Of a stretch of DNA of 64,000 bases, positions 45,336 through 55,557 are shown one piece after another (within the stretch, counting starts at the first letter, position 1; each line of letters starts with the position of its first letter). The position numbers and the translations under genes are program-made. The DNA is from Isoetes taiwanensis (taxonomy: Eukaryota > Streptophyta > Lycopodiopsida > Isoetales > Isoetaceae). The notes under the pieces are model-generated. The model had not been told where the DNA came from. It saw only the letters and a program-made list of their open reading frames with translations, and made no database searches. The stretch is from NCBI GenBank assembly GCA_021234155.1, contig JAJEKV010000206.1, forward strand, positions 746,001 to 810,000, read 5' to 3'.

Positions 45336-48138
45336 AAAAAGAAGGCAGCCAATGGTTATACTTAGTGAATCTGATGAAGAAGACAATACAGATAAAGAAG
45401 TGCCAGCACAAACTCTAACATACAAAAGGTGCCTGTTATCCTGTTACATTTCAGAATGTGTATTCTCTACAAATTTCAGTTGTTAATTGGAGCTCATCCT
45501 TGCATGCAGGAGAACAAGACAGGTCGTGAATGAAGAAACCGAGGACAAAGGCACTGCAAGGGTTACTGATAGCCAGGAAACACCCATACATTGGAGGCAG
45601 GGAGATACTAATAAGGATGTATCTAACTATGGCTATCAGCACTCTCCATCATCTGGTAGCAAAGATAAAGCAGAGTCCAGCAGGTCGCAGCAACGTCCAG
45701 CACCTCCCGATAGCACTTCCCAGCAGAGTCCAGCACACATCGCAGCACAGACAAGCACGATGCAGCACACATCGACAGTGGTTGCAAACGTCGAGGGATG
45801 GGCACCCAGACGGAAGTTGATGGTGCTTGACATAAAAACCATCATTCAAAAAAATTGAGAATATGTCTTAATTTTGGTACTTTTTTCCGTCCGCGTTTTT
45901 TTTGTTTTTTATTCCCCGTCCGCCATTTTTTTTGTTTTTTCTCTCCATCCGCCTTTCTTGTTTTCGTTTTCAATTTTCAAATTTCAGATTCCCGCCCGTC
46001 CGTTTTCCCCCCTTTTTTTCGTCTCCTATTCTTTTGCTCCCTCTCCTTATTTTTTTCCCTCCTCTAAATTCCCGCCCGTCCCTTTTCTTTTACTCCCTCT
46101 TCGCTTTTAGTTGCTCCGCCTTCAGTTTTTTATTTTGTGTTTCTTCGTTTCTCAACAAAGAGGTCCACGCCTCTTTTACCATATCGGGTAGGTTTTCCAC
46201 AGGCTTTCCACATCGATCTTTTCCACAGGGTTTTCCATCGAGCTTTTCCAAATCGAATCAGAATGTGGAGCTTGGAGCAACCGGGCGGATGGAACACTGG
46301 TGGATGAAGCACTTGGAGCACAGCCCGTTATCTCTTCTGGATACTGCTAGGTATACTACCAATATCTATCTCTTCTAGATATTACTCTGTTATTGCTAGG
46401 TAGACTCGGCAGGATGGTAATAGTCCAGATTGCTGGAGAGAAGCCCTTGTAATTTTGACTTGATTCACAGTTGCTTGCTGCAATACAAATTCTGATGTTG
46501 AATCAGCCCAAAAATGCTCAAAATCACAATTATTGAAGGGGCTTTGGGATTGGGCATGATCTAACTGTCAAATCCGACCTACTTTGAAGTGTTACAGCTG
46601 CTAATTTCAAGATCAAAGCAGGAAATTTGCTCAATTTCGTGATGTTGCAGGATTAAAATTTGCTCAATTTCGTGATGTTGCAGGGTTTTGTGAAGAGCCC
46701 ATAGTTGAAATCGCGCCTGGCGCGATTTGAGGTGAGTGCCAGACTGAAAAAAAAAAAAAAAAGTGAAAATGAAAACGCGCCAGGCGCGATTTGAGGTTAG
46801 CCTATTCCTTATTTTTGTCATTTTTGGACATTTTTAAGGACATTTGAGAGTGATTGTCCTTGTTAAATCGGCGCCGGTAGCGATTTTGTATTTACTTTTT
46901 CCATAAAAAAGTTGTTCTTTTAACCTGTTTTTGTAGGATGTTTTTGTTATTATTTTTCTCTAAAACTGTTTTTTTTTTTAACTATTTTGTAGGACATTTT
47001 AAGTATTTTTGGGCAGGATAAAATCGCATCGGGAGCATTATAAAGACTCTTCACGTTTGTAAAATCGTCTGCTTTTGACCATTTTGTAGGACATAAATTT
47101 TATTGTTTGTATAAATATTTGAGTTGAATGCATAAATGTAGTATGTTTATGTCCACAAAATCGCGCCCGGCGCGATTTTCATTCGAAAAAATAAGGACTT
47201 GCTTGCGTTAGTTATTCAAATATACTTGTTATTTTACTCTACAAATTTCGCGGTTGCGGATAATTGTGTTTAAAATATGCAATTTTTTAGGTTTTTATGT
47301 TGCCAAAACATAAAATTTTTAGGTTAAATTCCATCGTATTTTACAAGTTTCATCAAATTCAACACATGGTTATATAGCTAAAATGGCCTATAATAAGCCT
47401 ATTCGGCGCGATTTTGGACCAGACATAATCCCAATTTAATTGAATGATGGTTTAAATGGTGTACTGGCACAGACACAACAGAGGAGAATGAACCAAAAAT
47501 TCTTGCCTCCACCACAAACGAACCATGTTGTAAAAGAAACTGCAAGTAAGTACCTCATTTGCAGACCAGGGTATCATGAGTTTGTGGAGTGGGCACTGCA
47601 GAGGTTTGATATTGTGATCTGGAGTGCTTCTCTACTTCGGAATACAAGGGATATGGTGGCTGCATTGTTCCCTGATTTCCAGACCAGATTATTGAAGGTA
47701 TATGGTCAAGAGCATTGCTATGCATGCGAGCATCCAACCAGCACAGCAAAGCAACTTTTTTTCAAGGAGTTGAAGGTTGTACTTGAGGATTTTCCTCAAT
47801 ATCATGGTATGATTTTCTTGGTTGATGACAGCCTACACAAAGGGTTTCTAAACCCTGCACACACAACCGTTCCTGTTATGCCTTTCAAGCAGCAAGAAGA
47901 GGACAACTTTTTGCAGAAGTTTGTGTGTCCAGCATTGGAATACTTGTCTTCTCATATAGTGCAGGAAACAATCTCACAAATTGACATCACTTATGCATAG
48001 TTGGAAAAGGAGACAGTTGCAGTGCTAGATTACTGTCTCAACAACTATCTTGTCTCGGCCTACTATATCCTCAATGCTCCAGAAGAAGTACAAAGGCAGT
48101 TGCTGGGCACCCTTCCTTGGCGACGAGCATCACTCTGA
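45336..48138 (+). pseudogene. FCP1/HAD-like domain exons, split by a transposon
   Basis: Likely continuation of the RING gene: exon 45,336-45,428 (donor GTGCCT), then an exon from 45,510 after TGCATGCAG. The latter reads to RRKLMVLDI at 45,833 and resumes after the transposon at 47,453 with NGVLAQ. This reconstitutes the motif-I position of an FCP1/NIF-type HAD domain with Asn in place of the second Asp. Further HAD blocks are CRPGYHEFVEWALQRFDIVI, WSASLLRNTRDMV and FLVDDSLHKGFLNP. A TAG at 47,998-48,000 interrupts the frame, which goes on to TGA at 48,136. FCP1-family proteins dephosphorylate Ser/Thr, such as the Pol II tail. The altered motif I suggests weak or no catalysis. The gene is disrupted. 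Confidence 0.72.
45837..47452. mobile_element. 1.6-kb TIR transposon inserted in HAD motif I
   Basis: The left end (A)AACCATCATTCAA and the right end TTGAATGATGGTT are inverted repeats extending imperfectly to about 33 bp. The flanking TAAA (or TAA) on both sides fits a 3-4 bp duplication, like PIF/Harbinger TWA sites. No transposase is seen. The left third is pyrimidine-rich. The middle and right carry palindromes of the type ATCGCGCCNGGCGCGAT at 46,709-46,727, 46,775-46,792 and 47,158-47,178, with related half-sites near 46,868 and 47,403. Confidence 0.82.
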
Positions 48139-48459
48139 AAACTTCAATGACTCATGAAATAACCATTGTACACTACCCTTTTGTAATATATATGTATGAT
48201 TACTTTGTGTTATCTTGAGTATTGAGTGATCTTGAGTGATGTCTCTAATCTTGAGTGTACAATTTTCTGTAATATATATCAAGCTTACTCTCCAATACTA
48301 CAAGCATTATCTCTAATACTAAAATACTCCAATATAGCAGTCCAATACTACAAATGTTGTCTCACAAACATTGTCTCTAATACAATGATCAAAATTTGAG
48401 ACAATTAAACAAGTAATACAGACCTGTTAAAATGATAAAACAACTAGGTCAAAGCATAT
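48139..48459. other. Intergenic region between convergent genes
   Basis: It contains 321 AT-rich bases with short direct repeats (CTCCAATACTACAA, TCTCTAATACTA). It should hold the 3' ends of both genes. No terminator or other feature can be assigned. Confidence 0.5.
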
Positions 48460-51132
48460 TCAACCTTCATATGGCAGACTGTCAAGGATCATCTGGTGAG
48501 TAGCCTGTTCAAGGAAAAATCTGTTGGTGCCAGGAATCTGATTCATCTCAAACTTGATAGCTGATACGTGATGATTGTACTGGAAGGTCAGGCCTTTGTC
48601 TTCAAGTAGCTCCCAACTACCATCGGGCTGGACAACATATATATAGTACAAACCAGCCAACACATGTTCATCGATATTGAAGGTCTGACCCCAGCTATCC
48701 TTGACAATTCTGTCAAGGATATGCCTCGGCTTAACACATTTCACCACATAGAAATCTGCATTCTCCCGATTTCCCTCCTCGGCTACAACAGCAAAGTTAT
48801 CACCTTCCTCTATGTTTCCACTAAGCCATTCTCCATCACCTTCAAAAAATGCCTCATCGATTTCGTCTTCAGTACTTTCACCAGTAGACTTATCTGGCTT
48901 TAGTGTAACATATTTCCAATTCTTCAACCTGTGCTTGTTCACACAAGATGACCAGTTTCCTTTCAAACAGTTACCACAGAAACAACTTAAACCTCTATGA
49001 GCCAACCTTGTGCTTGATTTGACCAAGTATGTCTTGATGCTGTGTATTTCCTTGGTCCCTTCTACCCCGGCACAGTACAGCCGGTCTGTCCTATCAACAT
49101 CATCCTTTCCAATGAACCAGAAGTGCCTGCAAAAAGCCAGCAACAAGTATTGCAGTTCACATACAGTACAGAGGCACAATACATCATTATACAGCAGATA
49201 AAAGCAGATGAAAGCACGTTAAAAGCAGATGATAGCAGATGAAAGCATATTACCTCTTGATGTCCTCGTTGCTGGCACCTTCATTCCAACGCGTAGCGAA
49301 TTCACAGGCATCAGCAGCACCCCTAAATCTCACTCCATCATACTTGAGCTGCTTTCTAGTGAATGCCCCTTTAAGGACTGCCCCTTGCCCATCGTGCTCT
49401 CCCTTACCATGGGCTGTCCCAAAGAAATTCCATATTATTTCCTTCCCTAGCTCATGGTGATATCTTGGTAGGAAATAGAATGGCCGGGCAGATTTGAATT
49501 GGCTAGAACAACCATCTGACCAAACTATATGTCTGGAGAATTCTACACCATTTGATACTAGCCATGAATTGTGCTTTCTAAGACAGTGCTGCACAAAAAG
49601 AGTGTCATGAATCTTGTCATCACTTAAGTAAAAATGGGTTTCCTTCAATAGCTTTCTGATCCCAGAGCTGTTGTCCATCATATACGTGATGTGGACGAGA
49701 ATTGTTATCTGGTCATTGTGCCAATGCTGGCTTTGAACCTCCCTTTGTATTTTTATGCTATAATTCTCTGCAAAATCAATTACAGAAACAATGGTGCCAT
49801 CTTGGATATTGTCCAGACAACTCCTGAATTGCATGGCCTGCCATCTAGCCCTGTAATTATGTGGCACGAATATCTTCAATGTGGAACACAGATATGAAAT
49901 GAAATCCTTCACTGTCGTTCTCTTGTAAGACAATCTAAGGACTGGCTTTGGTCCTTTCTTTTTTTTCCCCTTGCCATTTGAGGTCTCATCTTGTGCTGCA
50001 GCTTCAGGCTGTGTCCCACCAGCTACCTTGGATTTCTTACTTTTGTTTCCCTTCTTCTCAACTTGTGTTGCAGCTTCAGGCTGTGTCCCACCAGCTATCT
50101 TGGATTTCTTACTTTTGTTTCCCTTCTTGGTGGCATTGGATCTTTTCTTTCTGCTGCCACCTGGCACTTCCTTGGTAACGCAGGCTGCAACTCCACAGCT
50201 TCTTCTGTCTCCACTAGAATCTGTAACAAGGTCTGTAGCATAAAACAGAAGATTAGCGCAAGTTGAAAGCACAAAAGCAGTATTCAGCGGATGACAACAC
50301 ATATTAGCATGTTTCAGCAAGCAATAAAAAGAGTATTACCTTTTCAAACGTCTTCCATTCAAGCAAGAACTCATGATTCTTTCTTTCTCTTGGACATATA
50401 GGAAGACTTTTTATGCCACACTTCTGACATTTCTGCATCAAAACCATCATTCATTTAAATTCAGATTATGTCATAATTATTGGAGATGCAGATAAAGAAC
50501 CTTCTTTGACACTCTTTTCAGTAATGACTAACGCCGTCTTTTTGTCTTCTTCTTCAACAGTCAAAGCAGCACTCAAACGTCTTGGCAGCAGCTTGTTTTC
50601 CTTGGCAGAGGACATGGATGTTGGAGTAAAGGCAGCTATTGCAAATCCTCCATTCCTTTCTGCTCCACATGCATAAACATTCCTCAATATAAGGTATGAT
50701 CATTTCAAACTTATCATAAATGTACAACCAACCATCACAAGACTCTATCATTGTGTTCATTTGCACTCTTTTTCGTCCGTTCAGACCAAGTAGAGATATC
50801 CATGTCATTGAACACAATGGATCCATTGTGCTCACAATGGATCTCGCAGCATTCTTCCGATACACTACACACAAAGACATACATGGTTAAATAGTTAAAA
50901 GAAAATGAGGCAAAAGAGTGATAATGTTCAACTACCTGAAATGCACAAGACAACAAGGGAGATGATACGCATGCATGCATTCTGCAACAATGGTAGGTAG
51001 AAGCATGCCATCTGTTTTCAATGATCTGTGACAAAATGGGCACGCTTCGTTCAATTGAATACTATCCTTCGTATTACTCATAACTATTGCTCCCTGCGGC
51101 AGCGGAGGATCCAAATCAAATGACTGACTCAT
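48460..51132 (-). CDS. RING-like plus DDE transposase-like protein (multi-exon)
   Basis: Exons on the minus strand: 51,132-50,936 (ATG start); from 50,864 (end unclear); a segment near 50,680-50,470; 50,432-50,340; about 50,236-49,254; 49,136-48,460. All listed borders are GT-AG. Exon 1 and the start of exon 2 give CPFC, x14, CMHAYHLPC, then CCEIHC, a RING-like zinc finger. The 50,340 exon has CQKCGIKSLPIC. A lysine-rich segment holds a 24-residue tandem repeat (72-bp period, 49,998 and 50,070). The main domain has acidic motifs DFAENYS, WSDGCSSQFKS and FFGTAHGKGEHDGQG, spaced like an RNase-H-fold DDE/D integrase-transposase. The last exon has CFCGNC and an unassigned domain ending at TGA 48,460. 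I cannot name the superfamily. Confidence 0.65.
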
Positions 51133-51139
51133 AGTTTGT

Positions 51140-51482
51140 CTAGCAAGTAACACTTTTAAGACAAGATTTCATCTTTTTCAGCTCATCCAATGTGCCATCC
51201 CTAGAAATTTCTGAAAGTAACAGGTCGTTACTTGCATCCTTTTATGATGATGTATAATCTCAAACAAGTTCTTTTTCGTAGGTCAATGACAAAGCCTCAA
51301 TGCCAACCCTTGCTATAGTGGGTAAGGTTGCAATTAATGCTTCATATCCGCCAATGTCACCCTCAAGTGTGCTTGTTTATCGCCAAGGCCTTTGATTTTG
51401 TCGGTTAAGTCATTGCACACATCATTCATTGGTGGCTTTCCAATGCCAATCTGCTTATCTTATCTTCTATCCCGAAATCCAT
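51140..51482 (-). pseudogene. Decayed N-terminal extension of the DDE-like gene
   Basis: From an ATG at 51,482 the minus strand reads MDFGIEDKISRLALES, then in shifted frames NDLTDKIKGLGDKQAHL, GDIGGYEALIATLPTIARVG and DGTLDELKKMKSCLKS. The text is heptad-like and clearly protein-like but needs at least two one-base shifts and passes stops. It probably belonged to the DDE-like gene just downstream, or is its first exon with sequence errors. Confidence 0.45.
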
Positions 51483-52126
51483 TTTTTCAACCCCTTGACA
51501 TTCTTTTGTAACATGTATCCGATTAGACAAAATTGTATATACAAACCGCAACAACAAATGAGCATTGTTTGAGTTGAAACCGCAACTAATAGCTAAACAA
51601 AACTAAAACAAACTGAAACTACCACCAACGCAACTACTACCAACAAAAACATTGAATCTGTAACTACATCTCGAATCGACATTCGAACTATAACTCCAAC
51701 AAAGAGTTGTAACTTTCGAATCGCAATGACACTACACCAGAATCGACATTCGAATCAGAACTCAAAGTAGTTTCAACTCGAATCAGAATCGCCAAAGTTG
51801 CAAATTGAACACCAAACTAGAACTCCACCGGTTCTAATCGCCACTTTCGCAACTATTATGCGCATATAAACAACTTTTAACACTAACTAAAAATAAGAGG
51901 CGCACTAACTAAAACTAACAACGCCACTCAAATGTCAAATGTAACTAACATGAACACGAGCTCCGGAAAAAATGTAGAAATGTAAACATATGAAAACGAC
52001 ATACATTAACAAACTATGAACTATGGCAAGCGCCAACTTATCTATACACTCATCAAACAAGAAAGATACATCTAAATTACCTTGTGGATTGTTCTTTGGA
52101 AGTTGCTCTCTGCTTAGTGTTAGATG
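51483..52126. other. A/C-rich intergenic stretch with short repeats
   Basis: Repeated AACTA, CAACGCAACTAC and GAATCGACATTCGAA-type words occur over 51,540-51,930. It may be the promoter side of the DDE-like gene. No gene is seen. Confidence 0.5.
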
Positions 52127-52562
52127 TTACATAGGAGTGGGTGCTCTTGGAGACGATATGACTTTAGGTACGTCATTCTCCTCCTCTTCAACAATTGTAA
52201 CGACATCTTCAGCACTACGACTCATTCTTTTAGTTCTTGAGGCTGAAGATGCATGCTCATAAAAGCTAAGCCAATCTACCGTCTGCCCATTGCAATGTAA
52301 CACAAAAGCCATCGCTAAAGCACCTGGAACCTGCCCGCCTAAAACTTTATCTCTGTTGAATATTTTCTTGTATAGATCCATGAACTCCTTTTTTCTTTTC
52401 TCTTGTAGAAGCTTGTATCTGTAACAAGCTCTACCCTTCACTTTCTCACCCACATCTTTCGGTGAGATCTCAATGTCATCGACCTTCTCCTCGATTTATA
52501 CAAATCCTTATAGGTGATCCCTCTCTTTTTGCGGTCACGTTCGCTTATCTTCTTCCATGGAC
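52127..52562 (-). pseudogene. Unknown basic protein exon
   Basis: The exon seems to start at 52,562 after ATTTTCAG and reads PWKKISERDRKKRGITYKDL. A one-base shift near 52,490 then leads into the 108-residue frame 52,453-52,127: GRACYRYKLLQEKRKKEFMD, QVPGALAMAFVLHCNGQTVD, then an acidic tail. I do not recognise it. An upstream mini-exon with donor GTAAGT may exist at about 52,803-52,830. It could be a separate gene or a 5' part of the DDE-like locus. Confidence 0.45.
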
Positions 52563-54128
52563 CTGAAAATAAAAATGAAAAGCACAATTACAAACCACAA
52601 ACTGACTATAATAATAAAGCAGAAAGACTTCTTTGGAAAAATGAGTGTTCTAAACTCTTTGATGTTGCATCATTACTGTTTCTTTGATATGTAGCAAGTC
52701 ATTGACTAATATTAGGGCCACAATTTGCTGCCAAAAATGATACAAATGCAAGCTTTGCAGGCATACAAGTGTGCAAAACTTCCCGCAAATGTGCACTTAC
52801 CGTTAGCTTCAATAAAAAAGCAAAGCACGCTAAAGCAAATAACAAGAAACACACAGCCATTTACATATACATGCGTTGAGACTTTAATAATGCTGTAATC
52901 AACAAAGCTTTCTTTAATAAGAATTCTGTAAAAAAACAAATTTATTCTAAATGGCAGCCACTTCTTTCATATTGCTCAACCTTTGAAAAGTTTCAATATG
53001 AAATTCTTGGCCACGTTAGATGCTTTTCTTTGCTCATATCTAAAATTTATCTTATCTGGGAACCAAAAAATTCTCTCAGGTCTTCACAAATCCGACTCCA
53101 AAGAGTGGATTTAAAAGGTTCCACCAAAGCTAGAATAAAGGGGTGAAGCAAATCGAATGCCAAGGCTAAAGAAAAAATTGTAATAGTCTATGTTGCATAA
53201 CCAATCTTACTCAATAACTTCGAATCTTCAAATGGTAGCTTCCCTGTCACCCTGTCAATACATGCAGTGCAAATTCGTCCTTGAAAAATTCAAAATCCTG
53301 TTGTAACTGTTTAATTGACGCCACAATTGCAAGCCCCCAAATCGTGTTCTTGATGGAGGCATCTGTGTGTGAACATCTGGTTCTGGAGATGCGGTGGCTA
53401 AGCTCTCGGGTGCTTCAAACGAGTTCCCCCCAAAATTCTGTCATTCTCGCCATTCGAGTTGATCGAAGTTCTTGGAGCTATTTTTGGACTAAAATTCCCA
53501 CTATTTTGGATCTATTATTTGATGTTGCAAAACTAACATATTGAGCCACTATACCATGCTTTAACCCAGTAGATAAGGCTTGCAGTTCCTTCAAAAGGTA
53601 TTCAAAACCTGAAGAGAAAGATATGGAAGAATAGAAAGTACTTAGCATTGAAATTCTCCCAAAAATTTACTTTAACTCCGATCTTCATTTAAGCTGAAGC
53701 CCTAGCACGATCACCTTGTGCTAGCACGTGCGATCTGAAGAGCTCTTCCGCAGATTGTAAAGGACAGGCATTAACTACAAAAATACTAAGCTTACTACCT
53801 CAACTGCTTCTGCAATTTGGAAAATGGTCTTACAGTAACAACACTTCTAGTAGAAAGTAATGACATTATATTGACGTACAAAAGATTCACCTCAACTACA
53901 TTGTAGGATACAGATGGAGGCGCAGCAAAATACAGTCTCACCGATTGGCTTCCTCACCGATTGGAAAAATAGCATCAGCCTCACCGATTGGCTTCCTCCA
54001 ATGCAAACGCAATTGGATTGTATGGAATGTTGTTGTACAAATCTGTTACTTTATCTCCCTGCTGCTCTTTTAGGCTCGAGCAAACACTAAACTGACCCAG
54101 ATCAGTGCAAGGACAGTGAAGTTATTAC
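52563..54128. other. Intergenic or intronic sequence without a clear gene
   Basis: It is AT-rich. A 17-bp word (TCACCGATTGGCTTCCT) recurs at 53,938-54,000. If the SUVH-like gene were complete, its remaining SET exons should lie here, but I find no NHSC-type SET motif. Confidence 0.5.
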
Positions 54129-55132
54129 CTGTCGACCATCTATTCCACGCATTGTTTGCATGCAGTCCAAATAAAAAATGTACTGATTTCCAAATTCAGC
54201 ATCCTTAGACCTTGATAAGCAACCTGTATATTCACAAATAGGTGCCCCTGCTGGAATTGAATCCCATGATCTGACACCCCAATCTTTGTTTAATTCAAAA
54301 TACCTAAACAGTAAACAGAATGAATTAGGATGTAATAAGCTTTCCAAGTCAGTGCCAAAACTCACCTCCAGTCTGTAATGGAGGCCATGCTGTGTTGTTC
54401 GATTTATACAACTAGAATCACAACCACGGTTTGGTCCACACTCGTAGACCACATCTAGAGATACTGCTAATCTGTGAGAATGTGCAAAGGCCTCAGATAC
54501 AATTAAAGAATTGGAAGAACCAACCAATTCCTATGTATCATTACTTTTTATTTTAATATCTCCTCAGTGCCCCAATTAATAGTTTCTTACCTTCCACCAT
54601 GACTATCAACATAGGGGAACACTCCATCTTTCCTTTGCGTGCAACTGCACTCGCGCGCATTAGAACATCCTCCCTTGCAATTGCAGCCTCTTGCATGAGG
54701 TGGAATTTCAACACTTGAAGCAACTTCCACCAGTTCTGTATACATGAACGATCCATCTGAAATAACACAGGCAAACAGTTGTACTCATATGAAGATGACG
54801 AGAATAAAAAAGACTGTACAACTGCTTTACCAAGAGGGCTTAATGGAGGATCATCAACTATATTAGATGCTGGAACCGGCAATTTTTCCAATCCATTAAA
54901 AATGTCTTCACAAACTAACCTGTAAAGTATATCACTAAGGTCAACCAACGACCTTATATCTAGATGTAAGCCTTAAAAGTGCTCTCACCCTCTAAGCTCT
55001 ACTGGAGTGTCCAGGATACGTCCTCTGCAGAAATGAACCTGCAGTCACTAAGAAAGAATGCATTATAAATGCATTAATACCACTCCCATAGCATCGAGTT
55101 ACCTGATCGGTGTTGTAATCCTTACCAAACTG
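54129..55132 (-). pseudogene. SUVH4/KRYPTONITE-like H3K9 methyltransferase, partial
   Basis: Exons on the minus strand: about 55,132-55,103 (FGKDYNTDQ), 55,038-54,989 (VHFCRGRILDTPVELR), 54,919-54,831 (LVCEDI, PVPASNIVDDPP), 54,756-54,591, 54,471-54,366 and 54,303-54,129. All join in phase with GT-AG borders. The 54,591 exon holds the pre-SET Cys cluster GCNCKGGCSNARECSCTQ and FPYVDSHGG. The next has VVYECGPNRGCDSSCINRTT. The last starts the SET domain (WGVRSWDSIPAGAPICEYTG, YIFYLDCMQTMRGIDGR). SUVH4 proteins bind methylated DNA through an SRA domain and methylate H3K9, sustaining CHG methylation. The SRA domain (upstream) and the SET C-terminal half with the catalytic NHSC and post-SET are not found, so this is a fragment or a gene broken by insertions. 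Confidence 0.82.
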
Positions 55133-55557
55133 CTCACAATATCATTAATATTCGTGTCTTTAACACTTCATTTGAATAGTAATAACTAAAACCATAATAT
55201 TTAGCGTAGCTATGGTATTTGTAAAAAAGTCAGAGCAGCACCATCATAATACATTTCTCCATAAACAGCCCTGCATCTTTATAGATTAAGTGCTGCATTA
55301 TGTTTGCATAAACCAGCATATGTACGCACTGATTTATTCAATCCAACATCCCTTAAAACTATCAATTCCCTAGAAGGTAGACAAGGCATATAGCAGTGAC
55401 CTGTATTATAGCCTACAACATACAATGATTATGCATTCTACAATATAAACAACTAGCAGGACTGTATCCAAGCAAAGCAATGAATTGGCAAAAAAAAAAC
55501 TATGCGCTACTCATGCATACCCTACACCAGAGCAAACTAACAACTGCAATCACCAAT
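55133..55557. other. Sequence upstream of the SUVH-like exons, no feature seen
   Basis: AT-rich. It may be intron of the SUVH-like gene. No SRA/YDG-coding segment was recognised. Confidence 0.4.

Noticed and set aside
42700-53000. Terminal inverted repeats around the RING-HAD and DDE gene pair
   Set aside because: I compared the flanks by eye and found no convincing pair, so the two genes are not annotated as one element.
53281-53544. 87-codon plus-strand frame
   Set aside because: No recognisable domain, no splice or start context, and it lies in AT-rich sequence.
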